From Lactiplantibacillus plantarum (GTDB lineage: Bacteria; Bacillota; Bacilli; Lactobacillales; Lactobacillaceae): DNA of 64,000 nucleotides. The position numbers and the translations under genes are program-made. A model generated the notes under the pieces. The model saw only the letters and a list, made by a program, of their open reading frames with translations, was not told the DNA's origin and did no database searches. The DNA is taken from NCBI RefSeq assembly GCF_014131735.1, contig NZ_CP039121.1:62001-126000 (forward strand), read 5' to 3'. Shown here piece after piece: positions 1 through 7,603 of this stretch (position 1 is its first letter; the number at the start of each line of letters is the position of its first letter).

Positions 1-2571
1 TCAGATTTCGACAGTTTTCATTTGGACGGTCAGATGATTGCGCTGGATGATTATTTAGCGGTACGACCAGAACGTAAACCTGAATTAGCAGCGGCAATCA
101 AGGCTGGAAAATTACGAATCGGACCATTTTATATTCTGCAAGATGATTTTCTGATTAGTCCTGAATCCAATGTTCGAAACATGATTATTGGCCGCGATCA
201 AGCGCGTGAATATGGTCAAGAAGTTCCTTTGGGGTATTTTCCTGATACGTTTGGTAACATGGGACAAACGCCACAAATGATGACGCTAGCCAATTTGAAG
301 ACAGCTGCCTTTGGTCGTGGCGTGACGCCGACTGGTTTTAATAATCAGGTTGGAGATGCAGACTATGCATCTCAATATTCTGAAATGTGGTGGCAAGGTC
401 CGGATGGCACTCGCATTCTAGGGCTGCTATTTGCTAATTGGTATAGCAACGGCAATGAGATTCCGGTTGAGCGAACGGCTGCTAAGAAGTTTTGGGATCA
501 AAAGCTCGCGGATGCTGAAAAATTTGCATCAACGGATAATTTATTAATGATGAATGGTGTCGATCACCAACCTGTTCAATTGGACGTGACGGCGGCAATT
601 AAGGTCGCAAATGAACTATACCCTGATTATGAATTTATTCATTCTAACTTTACTGATTACCTAGCGACTCTGAGCGCAGATTTGCCTAAAGATTTAAGTA
701 CAATTCATGGCGAATTAACGAGTCAAGAAACGGATGGTTGGTACACCTTAGCAAATACGGCCTCCAGTCGGGTGTACTTGAAGCAGGAAAATACGAAGAA
801 CGAACGGTTACTAGAAAATCAAGCGGAGCCACTGGCAGCGATGGCTTATCCGGCCGCGGACTATCCGCACGATCGGTTACGCTATGCGTGGAAATTGTTA
901 TTGCAAAATCATCCCCATGATAGTATTTGTGGTTGCTCTGTCGATGAAGTTCACCGCGAGATGTTAACCCGGTTTGCAAAATCACAAGAAGTCGCACGAT
1001 TTGTTGCCCACGATGCACTGACAACGCTGACTGCTAAAATCAATACGACAGATTTTAATGAACAAGCGAAACCGTTTGTCGTTGTTAATACGACTGGCTT
1101 TACCAAGACTGGTCTGACAAGAATTGTTGTAGAGTGGGACCGGATTGCTTTTAGCGCAACGGGTACCATTCAGGAGCAACGCCACCAACTTGAACAGCGA
1201 TTAGCTGAATTACCAGAATTAATGGTAGTTGATGCCCATGGTCAAAGTGTGCCCTTTCGACTAATCGATCAACAAGTGGCCTTCCATTATGATTTACCAA
1301 AAGATCGGTTCCGGGACCCATTCCAAGCAATTGAACTCACAATCGAGTTGAACGTGGTCAATATGCCAGCATTTGCTTGGCGGACGTTAGCTTTACAACC
1401 AGCCACACAAACGCTAGTGCCAAATGCAACGGTCAAGGCCCAACCACGATTAATCAGTAATGAATGGTTGAAAATTGGTGTGGAAGATGATGGTAGTTTA
1501 ACGATTACAAATCGGGAGACCAATAAGACCTACCATCAGATGCTTGTGTTTGAAGATACGGGTGATATGGGTAACGAATATATCTATCGTCAAACAGCTG
1601 ATAAGCGCGCCTATTACTCAACTGATTTTCCAATGGAGGTGCGGGTTGTGCATGCAGACGAGTTGGGCAGCGAGTTGGAATTAATCAATTATTTGGAGGT
1701 TCCAACATCCGCGGATGAACAACTTGCTAAGGAGACCCATGCCATTGTGGATATCACGCAGCGAACAGCACAGCGATCAACTCAAAAAGTGCCACTGACG
1801 ATAACGACGAAGATTCGTCTGAATCCTAATAGTCGGCAAATACAATTTGAATCACATGTCAATAACCAAGCAAAAGATCACCGATTACGGGTGCTATTCA
1901 AGACGGCACTGACTGCCGAAACCCACGTTGCTGATTCGATCTACGAGACCGTAACCCGTGCGAACCGACCAGCTAAGAACTGGCAAAACCCAACTAACCC
2001 GCAACACCAACAGGCCTTTGCCTGTGTCTTTAACGAGGCTAATGGTGTGACAGTCGGTAATTTGGGCTTAAACGAGTACGAGATTTTGCCAGCAGATAAT
2101 ACTATTGCGCTGACGATGTTACGTTGTGTGGGTGAAATGGGGGATTGGGGCTACTTTGCAACCCCAGAGGCGCAATGCCAAGGGGCGTTCACCTTTAATT
2201 ATAGTTTGGAGTTAACCGATGGGTCGGAAGCACAACGGATTGCGAGTTACCAACGGGCGCAAGGAATGCAAACGCCGTTTAGTAACCAACAGACGTGGCA
2301 ACATACCGGTACCTTGGAAGCGGACGATCAATACTTGACGCTCGCGACACCTGAATTTGCCGTGACGAGCTTAAAACGCGCGAACAATAGTACTGGATTG
2401 ACAGTACGTGGCTATAATTTGAGTGATCGTCAAGTACCATTGAAGGTGACAACCAGTTTATCAAAGCAAGCAGTCAACTTCTTTGAAGAAGAATTACCAG
2501 AAGTGACGACGGATACCTTAATGCCAATGGAGATTAAAACGTTATTATTGACGGAAGCGGGGCGAGCATAA
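1..2571 (+). CDS. Alpha-mannosidase, GH38 family (5' end outside window)
   Basis: The reading frame is open from base 1, so the start codon lies upstream; an internal TTG at 22 is not a credible start because the conserved FHLDGQ stretch before and after it is in frame. About 857 residues are present against roughly 880-900 for bacterial GH38 enzymes, so only the first few dozen residues are missing. The GH38 catalytic region is visible: the nucleophile motif GYFPDTFGNMGQ near residue 80 and a later NHPHDSICGCSVDEVH block near residue 310. GH38 alpha-mannosidases remove mannose from glycans or mannosyl-glycerate; no signal peptide can be judged. The stop overlaps the ROK kinase start (TAATG), indicating an operon for scavenging mannose-containing glycans. 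The exact substrate is not deducible. Confidence 0.9.
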   Translation, partial: SDFDSFHLDGQMIALDDYLAVRPERKPELAAAIKAGKLRIGPFYILQDDFLISPESNVRNMIIGRDQAREYGQEVPLGYFPDTFGNMGQTPQMMTLANLKTAAFGRGVTPTGFNNQVGDADYASQYSEMWWQGPDGTRILGLLFANWYSNGNEIPVERTAAKKFWDQKLADAEKFASTDNLLMMNGVDHQPVQLDVTAAIKVANELYPDYEFIHSNFTDYLATLSADLPKDLSTIHGELTSQETDGWYTLANTASSRVYLKQENTKNERLLENQAEPLAAMAYPAADYPHDRLRYAWKLLLQNHPHDSICGCSVDEVHREMLTRFAKSQEVARFVAHDALTTLTAKINTTDFNEQAKPFVVVNTTGFTKTGLTRIVVEWDRIAFSATGTIQEQRHQLEQRLAELPELMVVDAHGQSVPFRLIDQQVAFHYDLPKDRFRDPFQAIELTIELNVVNMPAFAWRTLALQPATQTLVPNATVKAQPRLISNEWLKIGVEDDGSLTITNRETNKTYHQMLVFEDTGDMGNEYIYRQTADKRAYYSTDFPMEVRVVHADELGSELELINYLEVPTSADEQLAKETHAIVDITQRTAQRSTQKVPLTITTKIRLNPNSRQIQFESHVNNQAKDHRLRVLFKTALTAETHVADSIYETVTRANRPAKNWQNPTNPQHQQAFACVFNEANGVTVGNLGLNEYEILPADNTIALTMLRCVGEMGDWGYFATPEAQCQGAFTFNYSLELTDGSEAQRIASYQRAQGMQTPFSNQQTWQHTGTLEADDQYLTLATPEFAVTSLKRANNSTGLTVRGYNLSDRQVPLKVTTSLSKQAVNFFEEELPEVTTDTLMPMEIKTLLLTEAGRA

Positions 2572-3449
2572 TGGCACCATTGGGATTAATCGATATTGGT
2601 GGCACGACGATCAAATTCGCCGTTTGGCAAGATTCGACACTAACTCGGCACCATGCGGTCACTACCCCGACGACTAAGGCAGCGTTCATGGATCTATTGC
2701 AGCGTGAAGTGGAACAAATGAAGGCCCAAGCGGCGATTGTTGGGGTCGGGATCAGTTCTCCTGGGGCAGTTAATCAAGCGACTGGTGTAATTGAGGGTGC
2801 GAGTGCAATTCCGTACATCCATAATTTCCCGATTCAAGCAGAATTAACGGCTCGTTTTAAGTTGCCAGTTAGCATTGAAAATGATGCGAATTGTGCCGCA
2901 CTGGCGGAAGCATCGACGGGTGCCGGACAAGGTGCTACGAGCCTAGCATTTCTAGTCATTGGGACCGGCGTTGGCGGTGCATTGATTTTCAATCAGCAGA
3001 TCTGGCACGGTGCGCACCTGTTTGGTGGTGAATTTGGTTACACAAAAATCAATACCACAGGAACGCTGAGCGAATTAGGAACGGTACCGAATGCAATTCA
3101 CCGGTATCAGCAAGTAACGAATCAAACTGGCAAAATGACTGGTCAGCAGTTGTACCAGTTAGCAGATACTGGCGATGGAGTGGCGCGTCACGAGATTGAC
3201 ACAATGTACGCGGCGCTAGCACAAGGTATCTTTAATATTCAGTATAGTTTTGATCCAGAAAAAATTATTCTGGGTGGTGGTGTCTCAAACAATTCTGACC
3301 TGATTCCGGGTATTCAACGAGCTTTAACCGCTATTTATCAGCAGGTCAAGATTGCCACGTTAAAGCCAACGTTAGTGACTTGTCAGTATACCGATGAAGC
3401 GAACTTGCGGGGTGCTGCAGTTGATTTTGAACAATCCCAAAACCGTTAG
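2571..3449 (+). CDS. ROK-family sugar kinase (glucokinase/fructokinase/mannokinase type)
   Basis: This 292-residue protein begins with the ROK phosphate-binding motif LIDIGGTTIKFAVW and has the later ROK motifs IENDANCAALAEA (catalytic Asp of the ND pair near residue 105) and VIGTGVGGALIFNQQIW. Length fits the roughly 290-300 residues of ROK kinases. The usual ROK zinc-binding CxCGxxGC cluster is not evident; the segment after GEFGYTKI lacks those cysteines, as in the subgroup annotated as 'ROK family protein' beside glycosidases. It starts one base inside the mannosidase stop codon, so translation is coupled. Likely role is phosphorylating the hexose, probably mannose, released by the upstream GH38 enzyme. 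Which sugar is used is inference. Confidence 0.85.
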   Translation: MAPLGLIDIGGTTIKFAVWQDSTLTRHHAVTTPTTKAAFMDLLQREVEQMKAQAAIVGVGISSPGAVNQATGVIEGASAIPYIHNFPIQAELTARFKLPVSIENDANCAALAEASTGAGQGATSLAFLVIGTGVGGALIFNQQIWHGAHLFGGEFGYTKINTTGTLSELGTVPNAIHRYQQVTNQTGKMTGQQLYQLADTGDGVARHEIDTMYAALAQGIFNIQYSFDPEKIILGGGVSNNSDLIPGIQRALTAIYQQVKIATLKPTLVTCQYTDEANLRGAAVDFEQSQNR

Positions 3450-3460
3450 GAGGCGTGACT

Positions 3461-4846
3461 ATGGTAGAGTTTCCGGAAGGCTTTGTCTGGGGGGCGGCAA
3501 CGTCGGGCCCCCAGACAGAAGGTAACTTTCATAAACAGCATCAGAATGTTTTCGATTATTGGTTCGCAACGGAGCCGGAACAATTCGATGCCGGTGTTGG
3601 ACCAGATACGGCGTCGAACTTTTATAATGATTATGATCATGACCTTGCACTTATGGCGCAGGCGGGGGTTCAAGGTTTGCGGACATCAATCCAATGGACA
3701 CGGCTAATTGATGACTTTGAAACGGCAAGCTTAAATGCTGATGGTGTCGCCTTCTATAATCACGTGATTGATTCGATGTTGACTCACCACATTACACCGT
3801 ATATTAATTTGCACCACTTTGACTTACCGGTGGCACTCTATGATAAATATCATGGATGGGAGTCCAAGCACGTGGTTGAATTATTTGTTAAGTTTGCTGA
3901 ACAGTGCTTTAAGTTATTTGGGGATCGGGTCGACCATTGGTATACATTCAATGAACCTAAAGTCGTTGTTGATGGTCAATATTTGTATGGCTGGCATTAT
4001 CCACAGGTGATTAATGGCCCTAAAGCAGTACAGGTCGCCTATAACATGAATTTGGCATCCGCTAAAACGGTTGCTCGGTTTCATGAACTTTGCGTGCGAC
4101 CGGAACAACAGATTGGGATTATTTTGAATTTGACGCCAGCGTATGCCGCGTCAGATGATCCAGCTGATTTAGCGGCTGCGGAATTTGCTGAGTTGTGGTC
4201 CAATAACCTCTTCTTAGATCCAGCGGTGTTAGGACATTTTCCAGAAAAGTTGGTCGAGCGACTGACAATGGATGGGGTACTATGGGATGCGACCCCAACT
4301 GAATTGGCAATTATCGCTGCTAATCCCGTTGACTGTTTGGGTGTTAATTACTATCACCCCTTCCGTGTTCAGCGACCAGATATCAGCCCAAAGAGTTTGC
4401 AACCGTGGATGCCTGATATTTACTTCAAGGAATACGATATGCCAGGTCGAATGATGAACGTTGATCGGGGCTGGGAAATTTACCCACAGGCGATGACTGA
4501 TATTGCACGCAATATTCAAAAAAATTATGGTAACATTCCGTGGATGATCTCTGAAAACGGTATGGGAGTTGCTGGTGAAGAACGGTTTCTGGACAAACAA
4601 GGCGTCGTTCAAGATGACTACCGCATCGATTTTATGAAGGAACACCTAACTGCCTTAGCAAAAGGGATTGCGGCTGGCTCCAATTGTCAGGGCTACTTCG
4701 TTTGGAGTGGTATTGACTGTTGGTCATGGAATCATGCTTACCATAATCGTTACGGCTTGATTCGTAATGATAGCCATACGCAAACTAAAACGTTAAAGAA
4801 GTCGGCAAAGTGGTTTGCGGAGCTTGGGGAACGGAATGGGTTTTGA
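3461..4846 (+). CDS. 6-phospho-beta-glucosidase/galactosidase, GH1 family
   Basis: The protein is 461 residues, the normal GH1 length. The acid/base motif YTFNEPKV (near residue 165) and the nucleophile motif ISENGMGV (near residue 365) are both present, as is the N-terminal FPEGFVWGAATSGPQTEG signature. GH1 members in lactobacilli mostly cleave phosphorylated beta-glucosides delivered by PTS transporters, but no PTS gene is in view here. Start chosen at ATG 3461: the AGGAGG at 3448-3453 is 7 bases upstream, whereas the in-frame GTG at 3455 sits directly against it. It is the third gene of the mannosidase-ROK-GH1 operon, which may handle mixed plant or host glycans. Confidence 0.9.
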   Translation: MVEFPEGFVWGAATSGPQTEGNFHKQHQNVFDYWFATEPEQFDAGVGPDTASNFYNDYDHDLALMAQAGVQGLRTSIQWTRLIDDFETASLNADGVAFYNHVIDSMLTHHITPYINLHHFDLPVALYDKYHGWESKHVVELFVKFAEQCFKLFGDRVDHWYTFNEPKVVVDGQYLYGWHYPQVINGPKAVQVAYNMNLASAKTVARFHELCVRPEQQIGIILNLTPAYAASDDPADLAAAEFAELWSNNLFLDPAVLGHFPEKLVERLTMDGVLWDATPTELAIIAANPVDCLGVNYYHPFRVQRPDISPKSLQPWMPDIYFKEYDMPGRMMNVDRGWEIYPQAMTDIARNIQKNYGNIPWMISENGMGVAGEERFLDKQGVVQDDYRIDFMKEHLTALAKGIAAGSNCQGYFVWSGIDCWSWNHAYHNRYGLIRNDSHTQTKTLKKSAKWFAELGERNGF

Positions 4847-4920
4847 ATTAAACTAGGTGGAGTCTCTCTCAATTAGTTTTGATAGGCATACTAATGAGTA
4901 TAAGTTTATTAAACCTGATT

Positions 4921-4970
4921 CTAAGTATTTCTATGGTTACGGCGAGGAAACATTACTCGCCGGTACTTAG
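4921..4970 (+). terminator. Two-part hairpin after the glycosidase operon
   Basis: CTAAGTA (4921-4927) pairs with TACTTAG (4964-4970), enclosing a perfect 7-bp stem CGGCGAG/CTCGCCG (4940-4946 and 4956-4962), followed by TTTTGG. It probably ends the mannosidase-ROK-GH1 transcript. The U-run is short, so termination is inferred. Apart from this and the promoter-like site at 5133, the 470-base gap to 5320 holds no gene I can support. Confidence 0.45.
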
Positions 4971-5132
4971 TTTTGGAACGGGATAAGAAGTGAACATGGT
5001 AAGAGTGTATTTATTTCAGTATTAAAATTATTGTAATCAAAATAAAAGTGAGTGATGTTGTTAGCTTATAAAAAAATAGGATAAATATGAAATACAGTCA
5101 AATAGAGTATGCAAAATCTGGTATTAACGGTG

Positions 5133-5161
5133 TTGACAAACCATAATACTAGTAATATAGA
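5133..5161 (+). promoter_or_regulatory. Orphan sigma-70 type promoter
   Basis: TTGACA (5133-5138), a 17-base spacer and TATAGA (5156-5161) make a near-consensus promoter. No open frame follows it: downstream lies only the inverted repeat at 5271 and the reversed remnants of the umuC operon. It may be the relic of a lost gene or drive a short untranslated RNA ending at the terminator at 5271-5330. Confidence 0.4.
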
Positions 5162-5270
5162 AAGTTGAGATGGGATTTTTTTGATTCATATATTATTAGC
5201 TGAAATTACTATGGTAATACTAGATGACACTGTAGTATGTATAAGTATTACAGACATGAAAAATAAATAG

Positions 5271-5330
5271 CGCAAACTAACATTGTCATCGAGACTCAAA
5301 TTGGCGTTTGAACTTTGACATTAGTTTGCG
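5271..5330. terminator. Bidirectional terminator
   Basis: CGCAAACTAA (5271-5280) pairs with TTAGTTTGCG (5321-5330), extended by imperfect pairing of TGTCA with TGACA. On the plus strand it is followed by ATATTTTT; on the minus strand by a T-rich stretch. It overlaps the last codons of the yolD-like remnant, so it probably terminated the umuC operon. Confidence 0.6.
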
Positions 5331-5707
5331 ATATTTTTAGTTAATTCTACATGTCGAATATTGTTCATATTGATAAACTGACGATCTGAAATAATAACAG
5401 TTCCTGCATTATAACCAAGTATTCATGTTGTAATGGTAGGCAAGTGTTGGTTGTTTTGATCAACTGTATTTAGTTGAAGGCTAATCGTCTGATTCTTAAA
5501 ATGAGCGATGGCCAGAATGCTGCTAATCTCACTCATTGATTGCTGTGCTTTGGTCAGGTAACTTATTGCATTTTGCGCTTGTAGTTTATTTAATGCCGCT
5601 GTGTGATTAGACAGGTAAAAGCTTTGCCATTTGATCATGCCGCGATCGTGATAATCGTGCTCGAAGAAAAGGTTAACGGTGTCCATATCAAACTTTCTAT
5701 CATTCAA
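5321..5707 (-). pseudogene. YolD-like protein remnant (internal TGA)
   Basis: Reading leftwards from ATG at 5707, the frame gives 94 residues with the YolD-like pattern DYHDRGMIKWQSFYLSNH, then meets TGA at 5423-5425. The same frame continues after it as ILGYNAGTVIISDRQFIN and on to a natural TAA at 5321-5323, so the full gene was about 128 codons and was broken by a nonsense mutation. YolD-like proteins are small partners encoded next to UmuC-type Y-family polymerases in Firmicutes. The start overlaps the end of the preceding remnant, so this was the last gene of the umuC operon. The function of YolD is poorly known; the 94-residue product could still be made. Confidence 0.65.
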
Positions 5708-6021
5708 GATTCTTGCGTTTCATTTGTATTATTGTTTGACTTCTGGGCCAGATAAGTCCAGTAAAGCCAATATATTCAATGGTAAATTTAACTTGTCGAT
5801 GCAATGCTTCAACTAAGTTTTCTAGGTCGTTTAAGGTATAATTGCTTAGCTTATGCAACGGTACCGATCTCAGTCGTTCATTGGCGCGTTGGCTATTAAA
5901 AAAGACGTTATACGAGTGGATCATAAGGGTCATTGGCAATCACGATCCAGTAACGTATTTAAGTTGTGCGTTTGAATAACAATTATAAACGACTAAGGAT
6001 AATATCTAAATCTCTACTCAT
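5700..6021 (-). pseudogene. Small umuC-associated gene, degenerate
   Basis: An ATG at 6021 overlaps the umuC stop region and reads MSRDLDIILSRL before a stop. A second frame from ATG 5939 gives 79 residues (SYNVFFNSQRANERLRSVPL and so on, ending at 5700). Together they look like one gene of about 105 codons split by a frameshift near 5950-5980. I do not recognise a domain with certainty; its position between umuC and the YolD-like gene suggests a second small accessory protein of the same operon. Alternatively the 79-residue frame is a complete small gene. Confidence 0.45.
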
Positions 6022-7233
6022 AGCTATTTCCTCCATTAAGGCCACCAACTAAGCAAGCACGATTAATTGCTGTACCGCCGTGTAATAGGCTAGTAGCGTA
6101 AATTAGTTTAGTGAAGCCATTGATGAATATCATCAATGACTCGATTGAGTTGGTTATGTCTAATTTGCTGAGTAGGTTGACTGAATAAATCGAGTTGCTG
6201 TCCAGTGTCAGGGCTTAGTTTATTACTGTAAACCGCGATATTACGTACTGCTTGGCCGTCCCAGTTTTTGCGAAACAACCAGAGTAATTGTTGGGCCAGA
6301 AGCTGATTGTCATTTAGTAGGGCCTATTCTGATAGCATGATGAAACCCATCACGGCCGTCAGCTTCAGCCGCTGTGTATGAGAACCCAATACTTAAAGAT
6401 AAGCAGCCTGCTAATTTATGGTGGTGTCTGAGTCGAGCCGCGACTTGTTCGTCAATCTCTTTGATCACAGTCTCAAGCTCACCTTGTGCCAAGTAATCAC
6501 GCGGTAGGACTTGTGAGTTACCTAAGCTGGCTTCCTTAGTTTTGATTGGTTCAGTCAACTGGGAGTGGTCAACACCCCAGGATGTGGCAAAAATTTGGCT
6601 ACTAATGACGCCTAAGTTTTGTTTTAGAAAGTGTGGATTGGTGTGAACAAGCTCGTACATGTTATGAATTTGTAAGCGATTCAAATGTTTAGCCATACGT
6701 GGACCAATTCCCCAAATGTCGGTTAATTCGGTAATTGGCCAAATCTTATCTGGTACGGTTTCATAGTGAATTTCACCAATCCCTACAGTCGTGTAGAGAC
6801 TTAATTGATGACTGATAGTATTTTGAATAAGCCGGCCCGTGGCGATGAGCCAAATAATTGCCAAGAATGAGTCATATCAGGAATGCCCTCATCAATCGAG
6901 TAGGGCCACACTTCAGCTTCTGAAGTGAATTTAGCAAAAATTTGGTTGATTTGTAGGTTGTGTTCAATGTAAAGGTTCATTCGCGGTGGTACAACAATTA
7001 AACGTGGATCTTGCGGCAAATCTCGCTGACGGGAAACGTTGGCTTGTAAATGAAACAACTTCTTGGTTTCTACGTAGCTAAAATTAAGCCGCCATTTGTA
7101 TTTTCCGCTTCGCTCATTACAACTAAGGGTACTTTTAGTGGATTTAGGCCGCGTTGAACGGTTTCGCAGCGAGCATAGAAGCTTTTATTGTCAATTAAAA
7201 AAAGACACCCCGTGGTTCGTGGTCAAAAAACAT
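6014..7233 (-). pseudogene. umuC: UmuC-like Y-family DNA polymerase, multiply broken
   Basis: From ATG at 7233 the frame reads MFFDHEPRGVFFLIDNKSFY (polymerase N-terminus with the conserved FLIDNKSFYA-like metal site) to a TAG at 7070-7072. It resumes with VSRQRDLPQDPRLIVVPP and PYSIDEGIPDMTHSW (the SIDE catalytic motif) down to about 6830. It then shifts frame into the WGIGPRMAKHLN and GNSQVLPRDY blocks, ending at 6310. A further shift gives WDGQAVRNIAVYSNKLSPD to 6108, and another gives SLLHGGTAINRACLVGG to TAG 6014-6016. So at least one nonsense and three frameshift lesions break a gene of about 400 codons. Y-family enzymes perform error-prone translesion synthesis in the SOS response; this copy cannot. 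Confidence 0.9.
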
Positions 7234-7274
7234 GGCCTCACCTTCCTGATTATTTACGTTTATTCTACCACAAA

Positions 7275-7292
7275 AAAGAACATATGTTCTTT
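7275..7292. promoter_or_regulatory. LexA (SOS) box upstream of umuC remnant
   Basis: A perfect 18-bp palindrome contains GAACATATGTTC, matching the Gram-positive LexA/DinR consensus GAAC-N4-GTTC. It lies about 42 bases before the umuC start codon at 7233, the position expected for SOS control of umuC. The operator is intact although the operon behind it is dead. Confidence 0.75.
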
Positions 7293-7299
7293 AATTACT

Positions 7300-7337
7300 A
7301 AAAAAGTTGGATTGCCATTTAAAAGCAAGCAATCCAA
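7300..7337 (-). terminator. Terminator after the cell-wall hydrolase gene
   Basis: On the minus strand TTGGATTGC pairs with GCAATCCAA around a 13-base loop and is followed by CTTTTTTAG, a classical rho-independent terminator. It lies just past the end of the L,D-transpeptidase fragment and just before the umuC promoter region. Confidence 0.75.
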
Positions 7338-7345
7338 GTTTCATC

Positions 7346-7603
7346 TTAGTAGTTTTTAAGTTGTGATTGGTTTTGAACATCAACAACGTATGCTTTGGTT
7401 CCCAAGTGACTGACTAGAGTGCGCATATCACTTAAGTTAATTGAGACACAGCCCTCAGTTGGCCAGTGGTTCTTAACGTGGATAAAGAAGCCAGAACCAT
7501 TATTCTGTCCGTAATTATCCCTAACAACCGCTAGCTCATACTGATTATGAGACGCTGCTTTTGTGTAGTCAATTCCCTTCGTGAGAGTTTCCGATGCCTC
7601 CAT
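7346..7603 (-). pseudogene. Severed C-terminal end of an L,D-transpeptidase-like domain
   Basis: The frame carries GSGFFIHVKNHWPTEGCVSI, the His...TxGC active-site pattern of YkuD/ErfK-type L,D-transpeptidases, and ends in QSQLKNY at 7346. It is the natural C-terminus of the GH25 protein encoded immediately upstream: that protein runs into SRIGNGGIGNSHEGN and stops at 7569, where this frame takes over at IDYTKAASHNQYELAVV. Family members carry roughly 50-60 residues between those two blocks, so a deletion removed that part and shifted the frame. Without translation of this segment the hydrolase lacks the catalytic cysteine of its second domain. Assignment as part of the same ancestral gene is firm; the deletion length is inferred. 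Confidence 0.75.

Noticed and set aside
7096..7359. 87-residue plus-strand frame across the umuC start
   Set aside because: It is the complement of the recognisable UmuC N-terminus and the terminator.
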